Below are positions 44,744 through 51,306 of a stretch of 51,306 nt of DNA, piece after piece. The stretch spans positions 1 to 51,306 of the forward strand of contig JAOTSD010000027.1 of the NCBI GenBank assembly GCA_030247555.1. Reading direction: 5' to 3'. The translations under genes and the position numbers were made by a program. This stretch comes from Siculibacillus sp. (lineage in GTDB: Bacteria; Pseudomonadota; Alphaproteobacteria; Rhizobiales; Ancalomicrobiaceae). Numbering within the stretch: position 1 is the stretch's first letter; each line of letters starts with the position of its first letter. The notes beneath the pieces were generated by a model. It searched no databases, had not been told where the DNA came from, and saw nothing but the letters and a program-made list of their open reading frames with translations.

Positions 44744-45514
44744 TCACCGCGCCGGGGCGACGACGGCGAACATGGCTCCCCGCGGGTCGAGGCACTGGCC
44801 GATCCAACTGCCGCCGGGAACCTCCATCGGCTCGAGGATGACGCTTCCGCCGCCGGCCCTCACCCGCTCGAGCGCGAGGTCGAGCGCCGGAACGTTGAAA
44901 TAGAACAGCCAAAACGGCTTCGGACAGTCGGCCATCTTGGTCAGCATGCCGCCGATCGGCGCTCCGCCGGCGGCGAAGAGCTGATAGACGCCGAGTTCGC
45001 CCATCGGCATCGCCTCGGCCGCGGTCCAGCCGAAGAGACCCGAATAGAACGCGAAGGCGGAAGGACCATCGCCGGCGGAGAGTTCGTGCCAGCCGACGTG
45101 GCCGGGTGTCATCGGGGCGACGGGAGCGGGGGTCTCCACGTCGGCCTCGCGGAAGAGACAGAAGACGGCGCCGTGGAGATCGGCGACGACGGCGTAACGG
45201 CCGACGCCGGGGATGTCCTCGGCCGGCTTGACGATCGCCCCACCGGCGTCGGTGAGCCGCGGCAGCATGGCGTCGACGTCTTCGACCCGGACATAGCCGG
45301 TCCAATGGGGCGGGACCCCGGCCGCGACGAGGTCGTCCGGCAGGGCCATGACACCGGCCACCGGGAGTTCGCCGGCCGAGAAGATCGTGTAGCCAAGGCC
45401 GGGCATGCCGGCATCCTTCGCCGACCAGCCGATGACCGAGCCGTAGAAGGCCTCGGCGGCGGCGGTGTCCGGGGTCATCAGTTCGTACCAGCAGAACGGG
45501 GCCGCGTCGGTCAT
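44744..45514 (-). CDS. VOC family protein with two glyoxalase-like domains
   Basis: A 256-residue protein made of two vicinal-oxygen-chelate domains (about 5-122 and 135-254). Both begin with a Trp-Tyr/His-Glu motif (FCWYELMTPD and VGWHELSAGD) and contain FYGSVIGW or FYSGLFGW, and both end in a DPxGA or DLHGA strand. Such two-domain proteins resemble lyases or hydroxylases of small substrates, often induced by a neighbouring TetR. GGAGGGA precedes the ATG. The TetR gene lies 13 bp upstream on the same strand, so the two form one operon. Confidence 0.9.
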   Translation of the reverse strand: MTDAAPFCWYELMTPDTAAAEAFYGSVIGWSAKDAGMPGLGYTIFSAGELPVAGVMALPDDLVAAGVPPHWTGYVRVEDVDAMLPRLTDAGGAIVKPAEDIPGVGRYAVVADLHGAVFCLFREADVETPAPVAPMTPGHVGWHELSAGDGPSAFAFYSGLFGWTAAEAMPMGELGVYQLFAAGGAPIGGMLTKMADCPKPFWLFYFNVPALDLALERVRAGGGSVILEPMEVPGGSWIGQCLDPRGAMFAVVAPAR

Positions 45515-45527
45515 GGGGGTTCCCTCC

Positions 45528-46145
45528 TCACGCCCGGATATCGGGCAACAGACAGCGCAGATAGCGTTCGAGGTGATCGAGGGCGTCGACGGCGACGCGG
45601 GTGTCACCCGCCGCCTTGGCGAGCACGAATGCGCCCTGGATCACCGCCTGGGTGTGGAGCGCCAGGCTCTCCGGGTCCCAGTCGGCGGTGGGCGCGTGGC
45701 GCGCCTTGGCGCTCGCGATGTCGGCGACGAGCGTGCCGGCGTGGGCGCCGATGCCGAAGGCGCAGGCTTCGCGGACCGCCGGATGGGTGTCGTAGACCTC
45801 CTGCACCATGGTGCCGAGCAGACAGGTGACGTCGGGCAGCGCGCCGTCGAGCAGCGCCCGCCGCATCGCGAGATAGCCGAAGAGTCGGTCACGCGGGTCG
45901 GCGAGTTCGCGGTGCGGCGCGGCGGCGAAGAGTTCGGCGGCACCGTCCGAGAAATATTCGGCCGCGGCGACCGCCAGCGCCTCCTTGTCGGTGAAGTGGT
46001 GGAAGAAGGCGCCCTTGGAGACGCCGGCCGCGGCGCAGAGTTCGTCGACCGAGGTGGCGACGAAGCCCTTCTCTCGAATGACGCGCAGGGCGGCGTCGAG
46101 CAGGCTGCGGCGAGTGGCGACGGGGTCGCGTGCGGTGCGGGGCAT
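45528..46145 (-). CDS. TetR family transcriptional regulator
   Basis: A 205-residue TetR repressor. The HTH (about 10-55) reads TRRSLLDAALRVIREKGF, then VDELCAAAGVSKGAFFHHFTDKEAL in two helices, and the C-terminal domain resembles the TetR_C_6/YcdC-like group with an internal Cys. It is directly followed by the VOC gene. A near-perfect operator overlaps its own promoter, which implies autoregulation and ligand-induced expression of the pair. The inducer is unknown. Confidence 0.93.
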   Translation of the reverse strand: MPRTARDPVATRRSLLDAALRVIREKGFVATSVDELCAAAGVSKGAFFHHFTDKEALAVAAAEYFSDGAAELFAAAPHRELADPRDRLFGYLAMRRALLDGALPDVTCLLGTMVQEVYDTHPAVREACAFGIGAHAGTLVADIASAKARHAPTADWDPESLALHTQAVIQGAFVLAKAAGDTRVAVDALDHLERYLRCLLPDIRA

Positions 46146-46170
46146 CGTTGGGTCACCTCCGAAAGCAGCC

Positions 46171-46200
46171 TATCATACCAACCGGTCGGTTTTTATGCAA
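46171..46200 (-). promoter_or_regulatory. Promoter with TetR-type operator for the TetR-VOC operon
   Basis: On the minus strand TTGCAT (46200-46195) and TATGAT (46177-46172) form a -35/-10 pair with a 17-bp spacer. The spacer holds ACCGACCGGTTGGT (46190-46177), a near-perfect palindrome of the type bound by TetR repressors. Repressor binding there would block RNA polymerase. The start of transcription would be about 20 bp before the tetR ATG. Confidence 0.75.
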
Positions 46201-46210
46201 GAGCCCGCAC

Positions 46211-46258
46211 CGATACGACGAAGGCCGGCGGAGAGCTCCGCCGGCCTTCGTCGTATCG
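46211..46258. terminator. Perfect 22-bp inverted repeat between dnaN and the TetR gene
   Basis: Arms 46211-46232 and 46237-46258 are perfect reverse complements over 22 bases around the loop GAGC. The repeat begins 60 bp after the dnaN stop and ends just upstream of the TetR promoter, on the same strand. It probably ends dnaN transcription and shields the TetR promoter. No T-run follows on either strand, so it may need a factor or have another role. Confidence 0.65.
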
Positions 46259-46318
46259 TCGGCTCCGTCGCGTCGCCCCGAGGGGCGGCGCGATCCGAGC
46301 GCGGTTTCTCACGCCGGT

Positions 46319-47461
46319 TCACACCCGCATGGGCATGAGGACGTAGAGCGCGTTCTGGGAACCGAGGTCTTGGATCAGCGTCGGGGAGCCGGGATCGGCG
46401 AGGCGGAAGACCGCCGTCTCGGTCTCGAGCTGCGAAGCGATGTCGAGCAGGTAGCGGCTGTTGAAACCGATGTCGAGCGCCTCGTCGTCGTACTCGACCG
46501 CCAGTTCCTCGGTCGCCGATCCGGAGTCCGGATTGGTCACGGAGAGGACGAGCTTGCCCTCGCCGACCGTCAGCTTGACGGCGCGACCGCGCTCCGAGGC
46601 GATGGTGGAGACGCGATCGACGGCGGCGGCGAAATCGTCGCGATCGACCTTCATCTCCTTGTCGTTGCCCTGCGGAATGACGCGACCGTAGTCGGGGAAG
46701 GTGCCGTCGATCAGCTTGGAGGTCAGGACGATGCCACCGGCGGCCTCCTCGCCCTTGGCGGCGAAGGTCAGGCGGATCTTGGAGTCCGACAATTCGACCG
46801 TGACCTCGGCGTCCGGCGCGTCGACCAGCTTCTGGATCTCACCGACGGTCTTGCGCGGCACGATGATGCCGGGCATGCCCTCGCAACCGTGCGGGGCGAC
46901 CATTTCGGCTTGGGCGAGGCGGTGGCCGTCGGTGGCCACGGCGCGGAAACGCAGGTCGCCGCCGACCGTCACGGCGTGGAAGTAGATGCCGTTCAGGTAG
47001 TAGCGGGTCTCTTCCGTCGAGATGGCGAACCAGGTGCGATCGACCAGACGCTTCAGTTCCACGGCCGGGAGTTGGAAGCGGTGGGAGAAGGTGCCGGCGG
47101 TCAGGTCGGGGAAGTCCTGCTCGGGCAGCATCTGCAGCGCGAACTTCGACCGGCCGGAGCGGATGTCGAGCGTCGCACCGTCGGGTCGAGTGGCGAGCTC
47201 GACCTGGGCGCCGTCGGGCAACTTGCGGACGATGTCGTGGATCATGTGGGCGGGCACCGTGGTGGCACCCGGCTCCTCGACCATCGCCGGCACGGCCTCC
47301 GAGACCTCGAGATCGAGGTCGGTCGCCTTGAGCTTCAGCTCGCCTCCCTCCGCCCGGATCAGGACGTTGGAGAGGATCGGAATGGTGTTGCGCCGCTCCA
47401 CGACCCGGTGGACATGGGTCAGGGATTTGACGAGTTGCGCCCGCTCGACTGTCACTCTCAT
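46319..47461 (-). CDS. dnaN: DNA polymerase III beta sliding clamp
   Basis: A 380-residue clamp with three topologically equal domains (about 1-125, 130-255 and 260-380). Recognisable segments are RNTIPILSNVLI, RYYLNGIYFH (domain 2), TDGHRLA, FPDYGRVIP, and the C-terminal ALYVLMPMRV that forms part of the protein-binding pocket. It tethers replicative polymerase to DNA. I start at MRVTVERAQL; the open frame upstream is a shadow. dnaA and recF are not adjacent, so this is not the classic dnaA-dnaN block. Confidence 0.97.
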   Translation of the reverse strand: MRVTVERAQLVKSLTHVHRVVERRNTIPILSNVLIRAEGGELKLKATDLDLEVSEAVPAMVEEPGATTVPAHMIHDIVRKLPDGAQVELATRPDGATLDIRSGRSKFALQMLPEQDFPDLTAGTFSHRFQLPAVELKRLVDRTWFAISTEETRYYLNGIYFHAVTVGGDLRFRAVATDGHRLAQAEMVAPHGCEGMPGIIVPRKTVGEIQKLVDAPDAEVTVELSDSKIRLTFAAKGEEAAGGIVLTSKLIDGTFPDYGRVIPQGNDKEMKVDRDDFAAAVDRVSTIASERGRAVKLTVGEGKLVLSVTNPDSGSATEELAVEYDDEALDIGFNSRYLLDIASQLETETAVFRLADPGSPTLIQDLGSQNALYVLMPMRV

Positions 47462-47634
47462 CGATATCGTCCGAAGTCTCGTTCCTTGGGCGACGCGCGA
47501 TCGCGCCGCAGGCGGATTGGATCCCGGGGCCGGGTTGCCGACCTTGCCCTCGTGCGCGCGACGACGCAAGGCCCGCGAGTGGCGGTAGCGTGGTTTTCCT
47601 TATGATCTCGGCCGTCGTGGTGGTGCCGCCGCCG

Positions 47635-48318
47635 TCAATGGGCGATGGCGGTGGCGACGTCGGCGCCGCGATCCCGCGGAATGGTGCGGCCGCGGGCCTT
47701 CATGTCGGTCAATTGCACGTACATCTCCGCCGCCGAGAGAGCGTCGTTGAAGGCGTCGTGGGCGGGCAGTTGGCGCAGGCCGAGGTCGCGCGCGATGGCG
47801 TTGAACGACAGGTCGACCTGCGTGCCCTGGGGCGCCTTGCGGTACTTCAGCTCGTAGTAGAGTTCCGACACCTCGATGCGCCGATTGGGCATGCGGAAGC
47901 CGAAGGACCGGCCGACGCAGCGGTCGAGCATCGAGACGTCGTAGTCGATCCAATAACCCACGACCGGCCGCCCGCCGATGAACTCGAGCAGTTCCGGCAG
48001 CACCGCCGACATCGGCCGGCCGGCCTCGACGTCGACGGCGCGCAGTTGATGGACGCGGATCGCGTCGGCGCGCATCGCGGCGCTCTCCGGCCGGATCATC
48101 GCGTTGTAGGCGGAGGAGGTCAGGATGCGGCCGCCCGCCACGCGGATCGCCGAGACGTAGATGATCTCGTCCTTCTTGACGTCGAAGCCGGTGGTCTCGC
48201 AATCGATCGACACCACCTCGCCCGAGGGGTCTTCCTCGAACAGGTCCGCCCAGTGGGGATCCTTCAACCGGCGCCGGTCGTACTCCCGACGGATCCGGCG
48301 CACCACGCGCTCGAACAT
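47635..48318 (-). CDS. DnaQ-like 3'-5' exonuclease
   Basis: A 227-residue DEDDh exonuclease. ExoI is VSIDCETTGFD with Asp39 and Glu41, ExoII lies in GYWIDYDVSMLDR, and ExoIII is AHDAFNDALSAAEMY with the conserved His and Asp. A 34-residue basic N-terminus precedes the fold. Its start overlaps the stop of the DUF294 gene by ATGA, so the two proteins are made together. Homologues are commonly found with actP and DUF294 genes rather than with polymerase genes. The substrate is unknown. Confidence 0.88.
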   Translation of the reverse strand: MFERVVRRIRREYDRRRLKDPHWADLFEEDPSGEVVSIDCETTGFDVKKDEIIYVSAIRVAGGRILTSSAYNAMIRPESAAMRADAIRVHQLRAVDVEAGRPMSAVLPELLEFIGGRPVVGYWIDYDVSMLDRCVGRSFGFRMPNRRIEVSELYYELKYRKAPQGTQVDLSFNAIARDLGLRQLPAHDAFNDALSAAEMYVQLTDMKARGRTIPRDRGADVATAIAH

Positions 48319-50135
48319 CAGAACATCCCCAGCTTGAAGTGGTTGCGGACGATCTCGCGGAAGCGCTTCACCACTCGGAGCCCGTCGCGCATCAGGTCGC
48401 GGTCGAGGGTGGTGAGGTCGCCGGGGCGAATGATCGACTCGCCCTCGGTGGTGCCGGCGAGATGGGCGCGCAGCTGCGATTGCAGCCGCAACTCCATGAA
48501 CCAACCGAAGGCGGCGGCGAGGTCGCGGGCGAAGGCCTCGTCGAAGAGCCCGGTCTCGGCGATGCGGCCGATGCGTTCGAAGGTCGAGGTCTCGGTCAGG
48601 CCCTTCTCGATGGCGAGGCTGCGGATGCCGTGGACGATCGGGAAGGTGCCGGACTTCTTGAGGTCGATCGGCTCCTCGCGACCGACCGTCGCCATGATCG
48701 AACTGATGACGCCGCCGGGGCCGGGGAACTGGTCGATGGCCTTGGCGAAATGGGCGATCGCCGCGGTCTCGCCCGCCATCAGGTCGATGAAGCGCCCCTT
48801 GACGCGAGCGAGGAGTTCGGCGTCGCCGGCCACCGCCACGGCGTCGTAGAAGATGCCGAGATACATCGGGCTCTCGATCTCCGGCGTCAGCACCCAGCGC
48901 CGCAGCTGATCCTGGAAGTCGTCGACGGTCTGCGACCACATCGGGTTCGACACCATGATGTCGCCCGGACAGGGCGGGAAGCCGAAGGCGGCGAGTGCGG
49001 CTTGGAATTCGACGCGGAAGCGGGCGAGGTCCTCCTCGGGCACCGGATGGGCGAGCAGCAGGCCGTTGTCCTGGTCGGTGCGCACCGTCTGCTCGCCACG
49101 CCCCTCCGACCCCATGACGAAGAGACAGCCGGCCTCGCGGATCGAGGTGGGCGCCACCATGACGAAGAGCTTGGCGAAGAGCTGGCGGTTGAGGTCGGAG
49201 GTGATGGCGGCGATCTCGCGCACCTTGACGCCCTGACGATGAAGCCGCTCGACCTGGGACTGGATGTCGCGCGCCGCCACTCCGAGATCGTCGAGGCTCC
49301 GGGCGCGATCGATGCGGCCGGGGATGAGCTGGGAGTTGCCGGCGAAGAGGCCGAGGATGTCGATGTCCTCGAGCACGCCGATGGTCTCGTCGCCGCGCGT
49401 CACCGCGAGGCGGCGCTTGTTGTGGCGGGTCATGGTGATCAGAGCGTCGAAGACGAAGTCGTTCTCGTCGACCGAGATCAGCGCCCAACTGGTGCATTCG
49501 CCGACCGGCGTCGACAGCGGCAGCTTGGTCAGGATCGCCGCCTTGGAGAGGTTGGTGCGGGTGACGATGCCGAGGCGGGCCCCGTCGCGGACCATCAGGC
49601 TGTTCGATTCGGTCTCCGACATGCGCTGCTCGGCCTCCTCGATCGAGGCGGCGGCTTCGATGAAGGCGGGCGGGCGCAGGCGGGCGTCGCGGATGCGGGT
49701 GCGCAGCACGCCCTCGATGCCCTGGCCGCTCTTCTCGGTGCGGGCGACCTCGGCGAGCTTCGAGGAGATGTCGGTGTAGAAGAACACCGCGAACTCGGGA
49801 TTGCGCCGGATCAGCGACAGGAGCAGGTCGCGCGGCACCAGATAGACGAGGCTCTCCTCGGAGGCCTGATAGTTGGCGCCGGCCGCCCCGTGGACGACGG
49901 CGCGGATGCCGAAGATCTGCTTCGGACCGAGCACGGCGATGAGATGGCCGTCGTCGTCGTGTTCCTCCACCGCCCCCTTGAGGACGACGTACAATTGCTC
50001 CGCCGGAGCGCCCTTCTCCAGGATCTTCTCGCCGGGGCGGAAATAGCCGATGTCGAGCGCGCCCACGAGTTCCGCCCTTTCGTCGGGCGTCAGGCGATCG
50101 AATGGGGCGGTCTTGGTATCGAAGGCTCTGGGCAT
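48318..50135 (-). CDS. cNMP/CBS/DUF294 nucleotidyltransferase-like regulatory protein
   Basis: A 605-residue, multidomain cytoplasmic protein. It has a cyclic-nucleotide-binding fold (about 12-125; KILEKGAPAEQLYVVLKGAVEEH), a CBS pair (about 155-275), a GlnD/GlnE-like nucleotidyltransferase domain with MGSEGRGEQTVRTDQDNG at about 341-358, and a DUF294 C-terminal helical domain (about 440-600). It may modify a partner in response to nucleotides. It lies between the acetate symporter actP and a DnaQ-like exonuclease, a linkage seen in many Proteobacteria. I start at MPRAFDTKTAP. Confidence 0.9.
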   Translation of the reverse strand: MPRAFDTKTAPFDRLTPDERAELVGALDIGYFRPGEKILEKGAPAEQLYVVLKGAVEEHDDDGHLIAVLGPKQIFGIRAVVHGAAGANYQASEESLVYLVPRDLLLSLIRRNPEFAVFFYTDISSKLAEVARTEKSGQGIEGVLRTRIRDARLRPPAFIEAAASIEEAEQRMSETESNSLMVRDGARLGIVTRTNLSKAAILTKLPLSTPVGECTSWALISVDENDFVFDALITMTRHNKRRLAVTRGDETIGVLEDIDILGLFAGNSQLIPGRIDRARSLDDLGVAARDIQSQVERLHRQGVKVREIAAITSDLNRQLFAKLFVMVAPTSIREAGCLFVMGSEGRGEQTVRTDQDNGLLLAHPVPEEDLARFRVEFQAALAAFGFPPCPGDIMVSNPMWSQTVDDFQDQLRRWVLTPEIESPMYLGIFYDAVAVAGDAELLARVKGRFIDLMAGETAAIAHFAKAIDQFPGPGGVISSIMATVGREEPIDLKKSGTFPIVHGIRSLAIEKGLTETSTFERIGRIAETGLFDEAFARDLAAAFGWFMELRLQSQLRAHLAGTTEGESIIRPGDLTTLDRDLMRDGLRVVKRFREIVRNHFKLGMF

Positions 50136-50249
50136 GGGACACCGATGGGGTGCGCGGTCGGTGGCGGCCGATCCACGGGGGGACGATCGCGGGCGGGGCC
50201 GCGGCGCGGACCGCCCCTGACCCGCCGGAGCGGGGAGAGAATGGACGAA

Positions 50250-50283
50250 AAACGGCCGGGACGCATCCGCGGCCCGGCCGTTT
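50250..50283 (-). terminator. Terminator after actP
   Basis: AAACGGCCGGG and CCCGGCCGTTT form an 11-bp perfect stem around a 12-base loop. On the minus strand the stem ends in a run of five T residues (TTTTTCG). It lies 49 bp after the actP stop and before the DUF294 gene, so the downstream genes may depend on read-through or their own promoter. Confidence 0.7.
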
Positions 50284-50332
50284 CTCGGGAGTGGGTCCGG
50301 GGCGGCCTGGGCCACCCCGGAGATCTTCCGGA

Positions 50333-51306
50333 TCAGTGCGAGGCCGCGCCGGCGGCGCCGATGCCGGTCTGGCAACGGATGTACTGGGCTTCGAAGCCGG
50401 CCTTGTCCTCGGCCGCGCGGGCCGAGTTGTCGAGCAGCGAGAAGAGCCAGATGCCGATGAAGGCGATGGGCATCGAGAAGATCGCGACGTTGTCGTACGG
50501 GAAGGGATTGGAGCCCTTCGCGTTGCCGAGCACCGCGACCCACACGGTCGGACCCATCACCACCATGGCCACCGCCGAGATCAGGCCGAGGAAGCCGCCG
50601 ATGAAGGCGCCGCGGGTGGTCATGCCCTTCCAGAACACCGACATCAGCAGGACCGGGAAGTTGCACGACGCAGCGATGGCGAAGGCGAGGCCCACCATGT
50701 AGGCGACGTTCTGGTTCTCGAAGGCGATGCCGAGGCCGACGGCGAGGAAGCCGAGGGCGACGGAGGCGATCTTCGAGACGCGCATCTCATCGGCCTCGTT
50801 GACGCGGCCGCGGCGGAACACCGAGGCGTAGAGGTCGTGGGAGATGGCCGAAGCGCCGGCGAGCGCCAGACCCGACACCACCGCGAGGATGGTGGCGAAG
50901 GCGATCGCGGCGATGAAGCCGAGGAAGTACTCGCCGCCGACGGCGTTGGCCAGATGCATGACGGCCATGTTGGAGCCGCCCCGGATCGAGGCGATCACGT
51001 CCTTGCCGGCCGCGACGAGCGACTGGTCGAGGAAGGGATTGTCGGCCGGGTTCGGGGTGTTGCCCGCGATGAGGGCGATGGCGCCGAAGCCCATGATGAA
51101 GGTGAGGATGTAGAAGTAGCCGATGAAGCCGGTGGCGTAGAACACCGACTTGCGGGCCGCCTTGGCGTCCTTCACGGTGAAGAAGCGCATCAGGATGTGC
51201 GGCAGGCCGGCGGTGCCGAACATCAGCGCCATGCCGAGCGAGATCGCCGAGATCGGATCGGTGATCAGCGAGCCGGGGCCCATGATCGCGATCTTCTTCG
51301 GGTGGA
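50333..51306 (-). CDS. actP: Cation/acetate symporter ActP, C-terminal part
   Basis: The last 320 or so residues of a sodium:solute symporter; the N-terminus is beyond the window. [24 protein letters not shown] followed by [21 protein letters not shown], and FILAFAT-like helices such as [27 protein letters not shown], match ActP closely. About eight transmembrane helices are visible, and the tail ends GAAGAASH. ActP takes up acetate and other short monocarboxylates with sodium. A terminator follows, then the DUF294 and exonuclease genes. Confidence 0.93.
   Translation of the reverse strand, partial: HPKKIAIMGPGSLITDPISAISLGMALMFGTAGLPHILMRFFTVKDAKAARKSVFYATGFIGYFYILTFIMGFGAIALIAGNTPNPADNPFLDQSLVAAGKDVIASIRGGSNMAVMHLANAVGGEYFLGFIAAIAFATILAVVSGLALAGASAISHDLYASVFRRGRVNEADEMRVSKIASVALGFLAVGLGIAFENQNVAYMVGLAFAIAASCNFPVLLMSVFWKGMTTRGAFIGGFLGLISAVAMVVMGPTVWVAVLGNAKGSNPFPYDNVAIFSMPIAFIGIWLFSLLDNSARAAEDKAGFEAQYIRCQTGIGAAGAASH

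Noticed and set aside
46319-48318. dnaN and the DnaQ-like gene as a replication operon
   Set aside because: The exonuclease is translationally coupled to the DUF294 gene and separated from dnaN by 173 bp, so the closeness to the clamp gene is probably chance.
48339-50702. 787-codon open frame antisense to the DUF294 gene
   Set aside because: It mirrors the codon structure of a clear multidomain protein and itself shows no domain; a GC-rich shadow frame.

Overview
The window is uniformly high-GC DNA with gene orders typical of Alphaproteobacteria, most likely the order Hyphomicrobiales. The diagnostic blocks are rpmH-rnpA-yidC-engB-argB-(HAD)-dapD-dapE, chvI-chvG-hprK-EIIA-ptsH and a complete cpa/tad pilus locus. 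I cannot name a genus. I see no rRNA, tRNA, CRISPR array, insertion sequence or phage gene. The window looks like ordinary chromosome with a few accessory islands.

Layout. 1-425: the 3' end of a NosD-like gene. 443-3486: a uracil salvage/breakdown group (URC4-like protein divergent from upp and a ribokinase). 3580-5228: a retropepsin-like protease and an orphan PhnD-type binding protein. 5244-17713: the tad pilus locus. It holds two TadE-like pseudopilins, a stand-alone pilus-assembly N-domain protein, the Flp pilin, cpaABCDEF, tadBC, an AhpD-like protein and the TadD lipoprotein. 17964-22027: M17 aminopeptidase, SorC-type regulator and an orphan histidine kinase. 22195-30719: a clear promoter, then the rpmH ribosome/membrane-insertion operon, arginine and lysine/DAP biosynthesis genes and small membrane proteins. 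30736-34242: a degenerate NlpC/P60 protein, then an Lrp-type regulator divergent from arginase and ornithine cyclodeaminase. 34487-38327: nitrogen-type PTS parts and the ChvG/ChvI envelope two-component system. 38548-41557: a HugZ-like protein and a GTP-type PEP carboxykinase. 41764-46145: a small membrane protein, a di-heme peroxidase with its Crp/Fnr-type regulator and a DUF4242 protein, and a TetR-VOC pair. 46319-51306: dnaN, a DnaQ-like exonuclease, a cNMP/CBS/DUF294 protein and the C-terminal part of the acetate symporter ActP.

How the parts work together. The tad genes build a type IVc pilus and lie in at least four transcription units whose upstream regions share CtrA-like TTAACC-type elements. 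Arginase and ornithine cyclodeaminase turn arginine into proline. HprK, EIIA, HPr, ChvG/I and PEP carboxykinase form a carbon/envelope sensing neighbourhood known from rhizobia, but with the GTP-type enzyme where the ATP-type PckA is usual.

I found no convincing wholly new multi-gene system. The strongest oddities are an NlpC/P60 protein whose catalytic Cys is Arg, the PEP carboxykinase class swap beside chvI, several perfect or tandem hairpins at gene ends, a direct duplication carrying a 14-bp palindrome in front of the peroxidase gene, and a 35-bp tandem hairpin repeat at the end of the aminopeptidase gene.
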